Source: Tieghemostelium lacteum
Taxonomy: Eukaryota; Evosea; Eumycetozoa; Dictyosteliales; Raperosteliaceae
DNA: 64,000 bases
Direction: 5' to 3'
Assembly: GCA_001606155.1 (NCBI GenBank)
Contig: LODT01000041.1
Coordinates: 496,001-560,000, forward strand
Shown: positions 11,389-26,300 of the stretch, piece after piece
Layout of the letters: the number at the start of each line of letters is the position of its first letter
Numbering within the stretch: the first letter of the stretch is position 1
The notes under the pieces: generated by a model
The model's input: the letters and a program-made list of their open reading frames with translations, nothing else
Database searches by the model: none
What the model was told of the DNA's origin: nothing
Position numbers and translations under genes: made by a program

Positions 11389-11600
11389 CTATTTATTTAA
11401 ATTTCTATAACTAGTATTTTTTAAAACCACTACATTAATTACTCTTTTTGGGGTAATAGCATCGTGAAAGCCTCTAAGAAAGGTATTGGGTGTCGGGTTT
11501 GAACTGATATAGAATGTTATCAGTTTTTCCTGAAAAGGTTCTAATTTTTGATCTACACTTGCGGATCTAGACCATTGGTTATCTTTTATTTTTTTTTTTT
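11389..11600 (-). other. GC-elevated island, unidentified (coding relic or ncRNA)
   Basis: Within an otherwise very AT-rich gap, ~170 bp has clearly higher GC. On the minus strand it is open for over 60 codons to a TAG at 11389-11391 and reads protein-like (QWSRSASVDQKLEPFQEK, NTFLRGFHDAITPKRV), but no ATG or clear upstream exon is visible. On the plus strand it contains an 8-bp inverted repeat, AACTGATA...TATCAGTT (~11502-11525), and an AATTTTTG resembling an Sm site. tRNA, U1-U6 and SRP RNA signatures were not found. It may be an exon relic or an RNA gene. Confidence 0.3.
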
Positions 11601-11743
11601 ATTTTATATAATTTCGGTTACCATAAGCAAATATTTCTAAATCTATATTACAGATCAGATTGCACTAGTATAATAAAATGATGGTTAAATGGATCAATTT
11701 ATTGATAAACTTAATTTGTTTTCAGCCATTTGGTTAAATAACC

Positions 11744-14700
11744 ATGTCATCTAAATTTGATTTTAATTTCTCAGGTGGCAATGCAATAGAACCCTATTAC
11801 ATTCGTATAAAGGGTATTTTATCAAAATACCATGAATCAACAATATTAAAAGAGTTATTACAGGTAAGATTTTTAAATGAACACATTTTATCAAGGATAT
11901 ATACTAATAAATAAATTTACTTATAAAGAATGCTGATGATGCATTCTCAACCAAAGTTATCATTAAACATGATACAAAATCATACCCAACTGAAAGTCTA
12001 TTCAGTGATGAATGCAAAGTATTACAAGGACCTTCACTATTGGTTTACAGTAATTCCATTTTTCAAGAAAAAGATTGGGTTGGAATCAAAAAACTTGGAT
12101 CAGGTTCAAAAGAAAATGATCTGAAATCAGTTGGTAAATTTGGATTGGGTGTGAATTCAGTCTATCATGCAACTGATTATTTGACAATCGTATCTGATAG
12201 ATACTTGTTAATGCAAGATCCTCTTGGTAATATCAACAAAGATGGTATGTTCGTAAACTTTGTTGAACAAACAATATCTGAAAAGTATCCAGATCAAGTT
12301 GAACCATTCAAACAATTTGGATGTGATATGAGATCGTCTTTTAATGGTACTATCATAAGACTTGCAATTCGTTCTAAACCCAGCTTCATGAAACCACAAT
12401 ACATCCAAGATTATAAACCTATAATCAATGAATTCATTCAACAATTGAATGAACTTCTTCTATTCTTGAAAAACATCAATACTGTTGAAGTATATCATGA
12501 TGACACTCTTCAATTTAGAGTTTCTATCACCAACCCAGAATCAATTGGTAAAAAGCGAACCGTTGTACATGATTATATCAGTAAGATTGCAGATTCAATG
12601 GGTGAATATTCACTTTTAGATTTCATGAATATTATAAAAGGAAAAAGAGACCTACCACTGGAATCATTTATAATGGATCTTGAATATCAAACATCGAATG
12701 GAAAAGAGTTAAATTCATATTGTTTAACTCATGGTCTTATCACTAAAGGTTTGAGTACTATCCCAATTAATGAAGGTACCAAATTAATTCCATGGGGAGG
12801 TACTGCTGTTCCATTAAATCTTAATATTAACCAACTTAAAAAATTTGAAGGTATTCCATTCACATTTCTTCCAATTGGGTCACTTCGATACTCAATTCCA
12901 TTCCATTTCAATGGATTTTTTGTTTTATCAGATGCCAGAACTGATATATTGTTCAGTTCAACTAAACTTGAACACTCTCAAGAATATCAACATTCAAAAT
13001 GGAATGAAAATATTCTTTCGAATATCATTCCTGAACTCTATAATAGCAGTCTATTATTCATGGTTCAAAGAGGAATGTTTGATCAAGAATCCAATTTGAT
13101 TTATCACCATTTCCCTTATCACCAACACTCTTCAGAGAAAGATAAAATATTATCATCTCACATTGTAAAAAGACTCTCAACATCTCAATTATTTCAAGAT
13201 ATCAAGACTCTTCAATTCCATTATCTTCAAAGTTGTTATTGTGTAACTGAAAAAGAACCAATTGAAATTCGAAATATTCTTCATGAAAGATCAATTCCAA
13301 CAATTGAAATTCCAACAAAACTACTTCAATTTCTAATTAAACAAGGATGTGTAGTAAATATGGTCACACCTCAATACATTTGCTCTCTATTGAAAAGACA
13401 TCCAATCCGTGAATTCTGTGAAATAACTCTTAAATATTTGATTTCTGATTTCAACACCATCTCTCAAGGCTATCTTGAAGGTGTTAAAGTATTTCCAATT
13501 GCAAATGGTACTCTTGCTTCATTGAGAAGAAGAAGAAGAGGTTTAATGTTTACATCAGATTATTATTTACCAGATAAACATCAATTCACTTTGATGAAAA
13601 GTAGAAGTTCTCATAAACTATATGACATCACCAAGTCTAATTTAATTCATTACAATATCACATCACTGTTCCAATACTACACCGCATCACACTATCACCA
13701 GCAAACATTTATTATTGATTTTAAAAATTCATTCCCAGAATTGGTTGGTATACATAAGGTGTTGAAAGAATTGCCATCAGACTTTAATTTTCAAGTATTT
13801 TGGGATTATATGATAAACCAAGACAATACTAGTATTTTTGATTTTGTTTGTGTTCCTGCAACAACAAATGATGAAAGGTTTGTATATGTCTCACCAAACT
13901 ATCCAAAAATTCTACTTGATTCAATGTCAGAGTCAATAAGAAAGATTGGAGTTCTTTTTGGTTTTGTTGTTGTCCAAATAGATGGAAAACACTCTAAATC
14001 AATAATCAAGGTAAAATCTAATGAAAATTTTATCAATGGATTGACAAAAGAATCTGTTTCCACCTTAAATTCTGATGATAGAACCACACTTAGAAAGTAT
14101 CTTATATCTGAAAAAAGAACATCATCACAATCTGATATCATTTTCAGATTACCAATATTCAACAATTCCAATGGTACTTTCAGTAATATCACCAATTATT
14201 CTCTTTGCACCAATTGGACTGAAATGAAAAACTATTCACTTGGAAAAGAATATGTATTTTTTGAAGATTCACAATTAAATCTACAAAATTGGCCAACCAC
14301 AATTCACAACAAACATCAAACCATTGTAAAGTTTGTTCTTCCTCATATGGACCAATACAACATAGATAGCCAACTCTCTATTGCCAAATTAATCATTGTG
14401 TCTCCCGAAACATTTAAACCTCTAATTTCATCTGATTATAAATGGATTCCCAATCATTGTGGTACACTATCATCAATCAATGATGTTTATTTACTCAATC
14501 AAGACCAAGAAGATTTGTTAAAGTACACACCTCTTGGTGAATCTCAGATTATTTCACACCAACTGACATTTTTAAAATCTGATTCTTGGAAAACAATAGG
14601 AGTTAAATACAATTACTCACCAATAAATTTGGTGAAAGATTGCCTCACCAATCTACCAAATTTACCTGAACCCATCAATTCTGAAGGTATACCTAAAGTC

Positions 14701-17700
14701 CTAAACTATATGTTTAGAAATGAAATCACTCAATCAATAATTCTATCCATTCCATTCATTCCAGTCATAAAAGAACTTCAATTAAATGAAAATATGAATT
14801 ATCAAGATATTGTCTCAATTCAACAATGTTACCTTAAAGTTCATAAAGATCTTTGTTATAGTCAAGTTAGTATTGCTGACATTGATCCAAATATAATGAA
14901 AAACTTCAATAATAATCTTCCAATACCAACATGTGAAATGGTAATTGCTCATCTAAATTATCTCATTGATAATTGGACTGATTCAGAAGAATTTGATCAA
15001 ATGGAGGCCATTGAAAAGATTTATTCATTTTTGAATCAACATCAGATTGAACTCCCAAACAATATGAATTGGGTTTGGAATGGATATAAATTTGTTTCAC
15101 CAACCAAAACATTTGTCAATGGAACATCAATTGATCCATACATTTTTGAAATACCACAGAACCTCAAGAAATTCAACAAATTGTATGAAAAGTCACACAT
15201 TCCAACATCACCATCATTCAGACAATATGCACACATTCTAGAAACTATCTATAAAGAATCTAATGGAATGGTTTTAGATGATTCAAAATTCAAAATCACT
15301 CTAAAAATTGTTTCTGAAATTTCCAATATATCAGTACAAGATCGATGTGATTTGTATCTTCCAACCACCAAAATGACACTTGTAAAACAGAAAAATATCA
15401 TCTTTTCTGATATTGATGAACTACATCTATCATTAAAGTCGTTCTCAATTCTTCACAGAGACATTTCATTTAATGTTGCCAAATCACTCGGAATCCAATC
15501 CAGCTCAAGTGCCATTTTGAAAGGTAAACCAATTCCAGGTCATGATTTTGGACAATATGAAGAATTGGTCACTAGAATTAAGAATATCAATGAAGAATAC
15601 AAAGTTGAATCATTTCTCAAAGAAATGGTTCAGAATTCAGATGATAGTGGTGCTACAGTTCTTGAGATTATTTTGGATAAAAGAAAATATCATCTCAAAG
15701 ACCTAGATTCTGATCTTCCTACGAAATTTAAAGATTACCTTGAACCATCGTTGGTTATCTTTAATAATTCGAAATTCACAGATCAGGATATTCAGAATAT
15801 TCAGAGACTTGGATCATCTTATAAAAAAGAAGATGTTTCAAAAATTGGACAATATGGAATTGGATTCAATTCAGTTTATAATTTCACCAATGTACCATCC
15901 ATTATCACCAGAGATTCATTATACGTATTTGACCCTCTAAGATCTCATTTTTCAGTTGAAAAAAGTCCAGGAAGATCATTTGAATTCTCACTTCGAGATC
16001 AATTAATTGATATCTTTCAACCTCTAAACTATCCAAATTTAGGATTAACATTTGATTGCGAGTTTGAAAACACCATCATTCGTTTACCACTCAGAAAGCA
16101 TCTACATGAAAAAATATCTAACAACAAATGGAACATAGAATCCATAACTAAAACCATTGGGCAGTTTAAAGATTCAGCTGAACAATGTTTGTTATTTCAA
16201 AAACATCTCAACAAAATATCATTCTCAATAATTGAAGATGATGGAAGTAATCAATCCGTTGAAACATTTTCAATAGAGAAAACTATTCATAAAGGATTTA
16301 ATCCTTCTGAACTAAACCAGATATTATATAATTTCAATTGGAAACAACCATTTATGTATTTAACCCATCTTGAAATCTCTCAAAATAGAAATCAAGAAAT
16401 TGAATCAAACCAATGGATCATTGGTTGGTGTGTTGGTTCATCACAAAAAGGTATTCTCCATAGCATCTATCAAAATCTTTCAGAAAAGATTGTACCAATT
16501 GGTAGTGTTGCAATTTGTTTTACAAAAGAAATTAAAGGTATTCCATTCACCTTTCTTCCTCTTCCAAAATCAACAGAATTACCAATTCATGTCAATGGTA
16601 GTTTCATCTTGAATTCATCAAGACAAGATGTATTCAATTCACTTGGTAATGACATTGATATTTCAACATTACCAATATCCACTACCTCTGGTTCAGAACA
16701 AGAAAAATCAATTTGGAACATTTCAATTGTACAAGAGATTCTTTCTTCTCTCTATATTAATACATTGAATGACGAATCATTTAAACTTCATTATGAAGGT
16801 ATTAAAAGAGTAAATGACTTCTATAAAATATTCCCTCACAGTGACACCACATTATGGAACAGAATAACAAAGAACTTTTATGAAAACGCCAATGATAAAG
16901 AAATTTTTGCTAAACTAGAATTGGACAAAGAAGGAGAAATCACATTCAAATGGAGTAATCTCTCAGAATGCGACATGATTATTCACTCACTTGATAATCA
17001 TATTGAAATCATTAAAATATTACTTTTAGATGGTTGTAATATTTATTTGGTTCCTGAGAATATCTACAAGAAATTGAAAAACAATCAAATTCCAATTCTC
17101 AGTTCTACCCAAGTATCTAAATTCTATCAATCAAATCATTCATTTTACCTTACCGATCCACCAAAACCATCATTGAAATCCATTGATAATATTTTAACAT
17201 TGGTAAAGTTCGTCACTATCTCAGATGTTAAGAATTTATATGGAACTCCATTTATGTTACTCTACAATGAAACCAAATCAGAATTATTCTCTAAGTGGAA
17301 TAGATCACATTTGATTTTTAATCAAGAATATTATTCATTAAATCCAGATTCTGATATTTACCTCCACCCCAAACTCTGCTCTATAGTACCATGGCTAGAT
17401 GTGCGCACGTACGCCAAAAATCCCAATTTTCCAGAATTCTTTCAGAATTATTTAGTCTCAAAACTTCACAGTTTTAAATATCTCAAAGAATGTATTCCCA
17501 TTCTATCTTCTCTAAAATCACATTGGAATGAATTCAGTAATGAAAATATTAATTTACTCATTAATATTTCTATTGTACCAGTTTTGAATGAGGAAAATAA
17601 TGAAATTTTAAAATTCAACAAAGTATCTAAATACTATCATCCTGATGTATTGAAAATTGTTAAACCTAAATATCAACTTCCACCACCTCTAAATGATATA

Positions 17701-19842
17701 AGTTGGCTTCCAATCCTAATGAAACTCTCAATCAGATGTTCATTAACTACAAATAACATTTTAAAACAGTTGAAAAATCTAGAACTAAACCCAAACGAAA
17801 TTAAATTCAACAACCTCTATGAGTATCTTAAATTTCACCATCCTCATGAAGTATCCTCTGTTTTACAGTCACTGAAAAATTGTAAAATATTTCCTTGTGT
17901 TACTGAATCAGATCATATCGGATTCCTTAGTTCCTCATTCTCATCATTAACAAATTCAGTTGATTCATCTCTCTCTCATCTATGTTTTACAGTCATTCCA
18001 ACAAGAAAATTAAGATTAATTTTTCCTGAAACAGTTGAACAGGAACGTGTAGAAAAACATCTTCATAATCTCCTCAAAGAAGTTGAAAAATGGAAAAACC
18101 AAGATAAACTACACGAATTATCAACCATTTTAGAAAAAATAATGAAATATATAGATGAGAAAGATTGGATTGTTAATGAACTACCAAATAACTACCTTTT
18201 TCCAATTGATTCTCAGCTCTTCCCAGTTGGTGATATTGTAGTTGATGACTCTGATTCTTTAGATCCATTCTTTAAAGTGGTACCTAAGAATTTCTTGAAA
18301 TATCGACATACTATTTTGAAACTTGGATTTTCATCTCTAACTGATAAAAATATTATCTCTAAACTTTCTTCAATGAAAAATATGGTAATTGGGGAACACA
18401 GTAAAAACAAATTTGTCTATCTTTTAAATAAGATACAACACTCTCTACCACCAGTTTTATTAGATTCCAAATATCATCTGAGATCACATAATCAAGTTTA
18501 TCATGTACCCAAATCCTCTATAAATTTGATAAATAGAATTGATGTTACTGGTTTAATTTTTGAAGTTCACCGTGATTTGGTCATGAGTAGAGAAAAACTG
18601 AAGATTCAATCAATTCAAGATATGGTTATAGAGTTATTAGATGAAGAAAAATCGTCATATAAGGTTGAATCAACAATATTCATAGATTTCTCAGATAAGA
18701 ATATCATTTCAGGGGTTCATCGTCAATTGGAAAAAGTTAAAGATAAAAGAGATATTTTAAGTAGATTTCAAACTCTGAAGGTTTATTCAGGTAATATACT
18801 GAGTAAATTTACATTGATATCCCAAGATAAAGATGTTACCAAACAACCAAAAGGATCTTCATACATTTATAATTCTAAAACCAACTCAGTATACTTTTCT
18901 AAACTTGGTTATAATGAATTATCATTCTATTCATTTTTAACCAGTGCTTTTACTTTTAATGTCATGGATATCTATGAAGATATTCAAGCATTAAAGAGTT
19001 ATCAGATTGATGTGAACCCACTCCACAATTATTCCAATGGAGATATTGTCCTCTACTCTAAAGATGGTGTCAATATGATAAAAAGTAAAGTTGTTATGGT
19101 TTTAGAGAATCTAAAAGAATTCTTCTCTGAATTGAAGTTTTATCAAATACAAATTCAAGATGGTAAATTGAAATCAGTTTCATCAATTCATCTCTATAAA
19201 CAAAGTTCCGCAATCAATTACTCTGATATCTCTTTTGAACCACAATCCATTCAACAACTCTACAATGAGGTTTATCGTCAATATGGTGATGGATGGGAAT
19301 GTCAAAGAGTTTTACAATTTGCATCTCAGATAAAAGTTATCATAAAAACCAATTCTATTTCAAAGGTTGACAAAGCATCAAATAAACAATATAGAAGTTG
19401 GATTAAAACTATATATAAATCAGCTTACTCAGGAAACTACAATGAAGCAAAACCCAATCACCAATATTATAATATTTTTAAAGAACAAGCTAAATATGAT
19501 TTAGAAACTGCAGAATACCTTCATCAAGGTGGATTCTATGCACCATCATGTTTCTATTCACAACAAACTGTTGAGAAGATTTGTAAATCCTATTGCTACC
19601 TAAAAGGAATTTCATTTAATTTAAGCTCACACATGATATTTTACAATATGATTTCAGAAATCGATTGTAGTGAAGCACATAAATTGGAATCTCATTATAT
19701 ATCAACAAGGTATCCTCCATTACATGGATCAGGATCTACAGTTCCTTTCAAAAGCTACAATCAACCTGAATCTAGCAATTTCATTCAAATTGCCAGGGAT
19801 GTGTATAACAGTCTAATTACTGTAATGAATCCAAAAGAATAA
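11744..19842 (+). CDS. Sacsin-like giant ATPase/HEPN protein, copy A
   Basis: Two exons, 11744-11863 and 11929-19842; intron 65 bp (GTAAGA..AAAG); product 2,677 residues. Two sacsin-type SIRPT/GHKL (Bergerat-fold) modules are visible. In module 1, exon 1 ends in KELLQ and exon 2 starts with NADDA (41-45), followed by GPSLLVYS and the glycine loop GKFGLGVNSVYH (~109-120). In module 2, VESFLKEMVQNSDDSGA (~1267-1283) is followed by GQYGIGFNSVYNFTN (~1348). The C-terminus is a HEPN domain (~2556 to end: AKYDLETAEYLHQGGFYAPS, RYPPLH). Human sacsin has the same plan with three modules plus UBL and DnaJ domains, which I do not see here. Sacsins are Hsp90-like ATPases linked to protein quality control; HEPN binds nucleotides and in prokaryotes is often an RNase. 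First of three tandem copies. Confidence 0.85.
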
Positions 19843-19884
19843 AATATAAAAAAGATAAAAAACAATTCATTTAATTTAATATTT

Positions 19885-20156
19885 GATGCTTTTTCAACAA
19901 AAGTAATAAAATATGATACAAGGGTTTACTGTTATATTATTCAGTAAGGAAAGCAAATAATTGCAAGGACCATCATTACTGGTTAACAGTAATTCCATTA
20001 GGGAAGAAAAATAGATGTTTAACCTTAGTGGTTAATTTTATTATTTTTAATTTTAATGGTGTTGAAATCAGTTGGTAAATTTGGATTGGGTGAATTTCTC
20101 TATACTTTCAAATTGCAAAAGAGGTGAGTATCATTCTAATTACTGTAATGAATCCA
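19885..20156 (+). pseudogene. Decayed fragment of a sacsin-like gene between copies A and B
   Basis: Short blocks match the start of exon 2 of the neighbouring genes, in order: GATGCTTTTTCAACAAAAGTAAT (from 19885), the 'TTGCAAGGACCATCATTACTGG' equivalent near 19960, CAGTAATTCCATT, then GAAATCAGTTGGTAAATTTGG near 20065. Random AT-rich sequence separates them. The fragment ends with CTAATTACTGTAATGAATCCA (to 20156), which matches the 3' end of copy A. It is non-coding. It starts directly after the conserved 3' flank of copy A, which fits debris from unequal exchange in the tandem array. Confidence 0.75.
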
Positions 20157-20383
20157 TTCTAATACTATTTTATTTGTACCCCAAATATATAACAAATTTT
20201 TTATTTTACCCCTCGTTTTACCACATGAGGATTAAAATCATTGCAATTTATATAAATTATATAAACATATCACATGTATATACATATATGTTTGTAAAAT
20301 TAGCACTATTTATATTAAAAGTTAAGATGTTGCTAATTTTTTTTTTATTTATAATTTTTTTTTTAATTGATTTAGTATAAACT

Positions 20384-23300
20384 ATGAACTCTAAATTTAA
20401 TTTTGATTTCTCTGGTGGAAATGCAACGGAACCATATTACATTCGTATTAAGGGTATTTTATCTAAATACCATGAATCAACAATATTAAAAGAATTACTT
20501 CAGGTAAGATTTCAAAAAATTTCTGATTTTGTATTTTTAAATTTTTACTAAAATTTTTATTTAAATAGAATGCTGATGATGCTTTTTCAACAAAAGTAAT
20601 CATAAAATATGATACAAAGTCTTACCCAACTGAGATTTTATTCAGTAATGAGTGCAAAGTATTGCAAGGACCATCATTATTGGTTTACAGTAATTCCATT
20701 TTTCAAGAAAAAGATTGGGATGGAATCAAAAAACTTGGAACAGGTTCAAAACAACTTGATCTGAAATCAGTTGGTAAATTTGGATTGGGTGTGAATTCAG
20801 TCTATCATGCAACTGATTATTTGACAATCGTATCTGATAAGTACATGTTGATGCAAGATCCTCTTGGTAATATCAACAAAGATGGATTCTTCATAGACTT
20901 TGTTGATCAACAACTTTCAGAAAAGTACCCAGATCAAGTTGAACCATTCAAACATTTTGGATGTGATATGAAAACACCATTTAATGGTACTATCATAAGA
21001 CTTCCAATTCGATCAGAACCAAGTCCAATTAAACCACAAATCATAGAGGATTATGAACCCATAATCAATGAATTCATTCAACAATTGTATGAACTTCTTC
21101 TCTTCTTAAAGAATATAGAAATTGTTGAAGTCTACAATGATGATGATCTCAAATTTAAAGTTTCAATAACCAATTCAGAATCAATTGGTACCATGAGAAC
21201 CGTTGTACATGATTATATCAGTGAAATTGCAGATTCGATGGATGAATTCTCAGTTTTAGATTTCATTGATATTCTTGATAGAAAAGATGATCTTCCACTA
21301 GAATCATTTATAATGAATCTAGAATATGAAACCCTTTTTGGAAAAGATGTTCAGTCATATTGTTTAACTCATGGTCTTATCACTAAAGGTCTGAATAATA
21401 TTACAATCAACGAAGGAACCAAATTAATTCCATGGGGAGGTACTGCTGTTCCATTAAATCTTGAAATAGATCAACTTGAAAATTTTGAAGGTATTCCATT
21501 CACATTTCTTCCAATTGGATCACTTCGATACTCAATTCCATTCCATTTCAATGGTTTTTTTGTTTTATCTGATGCCAGAACTGATATATTGTTCAGTTCA
21601 ACTAAACTTGAACACTCTCAAGAATATCAACACTCAAAATGGAATGAAAATATTCTTTCGAATATCATTCCTGAACTCTATAATAGCAGTCTATTATTCA
21701 TGGTTCAAAGAGGAATGTTTGATCAAGAATCCAATTTGATTTATCACCATTTCCCTTATCACCAACACTCTTCAGAGAAAGATAAAATATTATCATCTCA
21801 CATTGTAAAAAGACTCTCAACATCTCAATTATTTCAAGATATCAAGACTCTTCAATTCCATTTTCTTCAAGATTGTTATTGTGTAACTGAAAATGAACCC
21901 ATTGAAATTCGAAATATTCTTCATGAAAGATCAATTCCAACAATTGAAATTCCAACAAAACTACTTCAATTTATGATTGAACAGGGGTGTGTAGTGGATA
22001 TGGTCTCAACTCAATACATTTGTTCTCTATTGAAAAATTATCCAATCAGTGAATTCTGTGAAATAACTCTTAAATATTTGATTTCTGATTCCGAAACCAT
22101 CTCTCGAGGTAAACTTGAAGGTGTTAAAGTATTTCCAATTGCAAATGGTACTCTTGTTTCATTGAACCAATATAGTTACATCAAGAGTTATATCAATTTA
22201 CCTGAATATTTTTTGCCTGATCATGATCAGTTTACCTTGATAAAAAGTAGAAGTTCAAATAGAATTTTTGACATCACCAAAACTAATCTAATTGATGACA
22301 ATATAAAGTTGTTGTCCAAATATTACAAAACCAATCAATACCAATATCTATATTTTATCACTGATTTAATTCAATCATTTCCAGAGTTGGTTGGAAGACA
22401 ACAAATAATACATCATTTACCATCAGACTTTCATATTGATGTATTTTGGAATTATATGAAGTATCAAGATAATGACACTATTCTTGATTTTGTTTGTGTT
22501 CCTGCAACAACAGAAAGCGGTAAATTAGTTTATGTCTCACCAAACTACCCAAAAATCCTACTTGATTCAATGCAAAAATCAATCAGAGATATTGGACTAC
22601 TTCTTGGCTTTGTTGTTGTCCAAGTTGATGGAAAACACTCTAAATCAATAACCAAGGTAAAATCTAATGATAATTTTATCAATGGATTGACAAAAGAATC
22701 TGTTTCCACTTTAAATTCTGATGATATAACCACACTAAGAAACTATCTTTTATCTGAAAAAAGAACATCATCACAATCTGATATCATTTTCAGATTACCA
22801 ATATTCAACAATTCCAATGGTACTTTCAGTAATATCACCAATTATTCTCTTTGCACCAATTGGACTGAAATGAAAAACTATTCACTTGGAAAAGAATATG
22901 TATTTTTTGAAGATTCACAATTAAATCTACAAAATTGGCCAACCACAATTCACAACCAACAACAAACTATTGTAAAGTTTTTACTTCCTCATATGGATCA
23001 ATACAACATAGATAGCCAACTCTCCATTGCCGAAATCATCATCAAGTTTCCCAAAATATTTAAACCTCTAATTTCATCTGATTATAAATGGATTCCCAAT
23101 CATTGTGGTACACTATCATCAATCAATGGTGTTTATTTACTCAATCAAGACCAAGAAAATTTGTTAAAATACACACCACTTGGTGAATCTCAGATTATTT
23201 CACACCAACTGACATTTTTAAAATCTGATTCTTGGAAAACAATAGGAGTTAAATACAACTACCCATCAATAAATTTGGTGAAAGATTGTCTCACCAATCT

Positions 23301-26300
23301 ACCAAATTTACCTGAACCCATCAATTCTGAAGGTATTTATCAAATTCTAAACTATATGTTTAGAAATGATATCACTCAATCAATAATTCTATCCATTCCA
23401 TTCATTCCAGTCATAAAAGAACTTCAATTAAATGAAAATATGAATTATCAAAATATTGTTTCAATTCAACAATGTTACCTTAAAGTTCATAAAGATCTTT
23501 GTTACAGTCAAGTTAGTATTGCTGACATTGATCCAAAGATAATGAAAAACTTCAATAATAATCTTCCAATACCAACATGTGAAATGGTAATTGCTCATCT
23601 AAATTATCTCATTGACAATTGGACTGATTCAGAAGAATCTGATCAAATGGAGGCCATTGAAAAGATTTATTCATTTTTGAATCAACATCAGATTGAACTC
23701 CCAAACAATATGAATTGGGTTTGGAATGGATATAAATTTGTTTCACCAACTAAAACATTTGTCAATGGAACATCAATTGATCCATACATTTTTGAAATAC
23801 CACAGAACCTCAAGAAATTCAACAAATTGTATGAAAAGTCACACATTCCAACATCACCATCATTCAGACAATATGCACACATTCTAGAAACTATCTATAA
23901 AGAATCTAATGGAATGATTTTAGATGATTCAAAATTCAAAATCACTCTGAAAATTGTTTCTGAAATTTCCAAAATATCAGCACAAGATAGATGTGATTTG
24001 TATCTTCCAACCACCAAAATGACACTTGTAAAACAGAAAAATATTATCTTTTCTGAAATTGATGAACTACATCTATCATTGCAGTCATTCTCAATTCTTC
24101 ACCGAGACATTTCATTTAATGTTGCCAAATCACTCGGAATCCAATCCAGCTTAGGTGCCATTTTGAAAGGTAAACCAATTCCAGGTCATGATTTTGGACA
24201 ATATGAAGAATTAGTCACTAGAATTAGGAATATCAATGAAGAATACAAAGTTGAATCATTTCTCAAAGAAATGGTTCAGAATTCAGATGATAGTGGTGCT
24301 ACAGTTCTTGAGATTATTTTGGATAAAAGAAAATATCATCTCAAAGACCTAGATTCTGAACTTCCTAAGAAATTTAAAGATTATCTTGAACCATCATTGG
24401 TAATCTTTAATAATTCGAAATTCACAGATCAGGATATTCAGAATATTCAGAGACTTGGATCATCTTATAAAAAAGAAGATGTTTCAAAAATTGGACAATA
24501 TGGAATTGGATTCAATTCAGTTTATAATTTCACCAATGTACCATCCATTATCACCAGAGATTCATTATACGTATTTGACCCACTAAGATCTCATTTTTCA
24601 GTTGAAAAAAGTCCAGGAAGATCTTTTGAATTCTCACTTCGAGATCAATTAATTGATATCTTTCAACCTCTAAACTATCCAAATTTAGGATTAACATTTG
24701 ATTGCGAGTTTGAAAACACCATCATTCGTTTACCACTCAGAAAGCATCTACATGAAGAAATTTCTAAGAACATTTGGAACATAGAATCCATAACTAAAAC
24801 CATTGAGAAGTTTAAAGATTCAGCTGAACAATGTTTGTTATTTCAAAAACATCTCAACAAAATATCATTCTCAATAATTGAAGATGATGGAAGTAATCAA
24901 TCCGTTGAAACATTTTCAATAGAGAAAACTATTCATAAAGGATTTAATCCTTCTGAACTAAACCAGATATTACATAATTTCAATTGGAAACAACCATTTA
25001 TGTATTTAACCTATCTTGATATCTCTCAAAATAGAAATCAAGAAATTGAATCAAACCAATGGATTGTTGGTTGGTGTGTTGGTTCATCAAAACAAGGTAT
25101 GCTCTATAACATCTATCAAAATCTTTCAGAAAAGATTGTACCAATTGGTAGTGTTGCAATTTGTTTTACAAAAGAAATTAAAGGTATTCCATTCACCTTT
25201 CTTCCTCTTCCAAAATCAACAGAATTACCAATTCATGTCAATGGTAGTTTCATCTTGAATTCATCAAGACAAGATGTATTCAATTCACTTCACAATAACA
25301 TTGATATTACAAAAATTCCAATATCCACTACCTCTGGTTCAGAACAAGAAAAATCAATTTGGAATATTTCAATTGTACAAGAGATTCTTTCTTCTCTCTA
25401 TATTAATACATTGAATGATGAATCATTTAAACTTCATTATGAAGGTATTAAAAGAGTAAATGACTTCTATAAAATATTCCCTCACAGTGACACCACATTA
25501 TGGAACAGAATAACAAAGAACTTTTATGAAAACGCCAATGATAAAGATATTTTTGCTAAACTAGAATTGAACAAAGAAGGAGAGATCATATTCAAATGGG
25601 GTAATCTCTCAAAATGCGACATGATTATTCACTCAATTGATAATCATATTGATATCATTAAAATATTACTTTTAGATGGTTGTAATATTAATATGATTCC
25701 TGAGAATATCTACAAGAAATTGACAAACAATCAAATTCCAATTCTCAGTTATACCCAAGTATCTAAATTCTATCAATCAAATCATTCAATTTACCTCTCC
25801 GATCCACCAAAACCATCATTGAAATCCATTGATAATATTTTAACATTGGTTAAGTTCGTCATTATCTCAGATGTTGACAATTTAAATGGAACTCCATTTA
25901 TGTTACTCTACAATGAAAACGAATCAGTATTATTCTCTAAAAACAATCCATCACATTTGATTTTTAATCAAGAATATTATTCACTAAATCCAGATTCTAA
26001 TCTTTATATCCACCCCAAACTCTGTTCAATAGTAAGATGGCTAGATATGCACATGTACGCCAAAAATCCCAATTTCCCAGAATTCTTTCTGAATTATTTA
26101 GTCCCAAAACTTCACAGTTTTAAATATCATAACGAATGTATTCCCATTCTATCTTCTCTAAAATCACATTGGAAAGAATTCAGCAATGAAACTATTAATT
26201 CACTGATTAAAATTTCTATTGTACCAGTTTTGGATGAGGAAAATAATGAAATTTTAAAATTCAACAAAGTATCTAAATACTATCATCCTGATCTATTGAA

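Noticed and set aside
11480-11530. tRNA-like GTTCAAACCC on the minus strand
   Set aside because: The bases on each side cannot form a T-stem and no acceptor or anticodon arms could be drawn.
20072-20380. Open frame of ~100 codons before copy B
   Set aside because: Starts inside the decayed sacsin fragment and continues through AT-rich DNA giving only Ile/Tyr/Phe; not coding.
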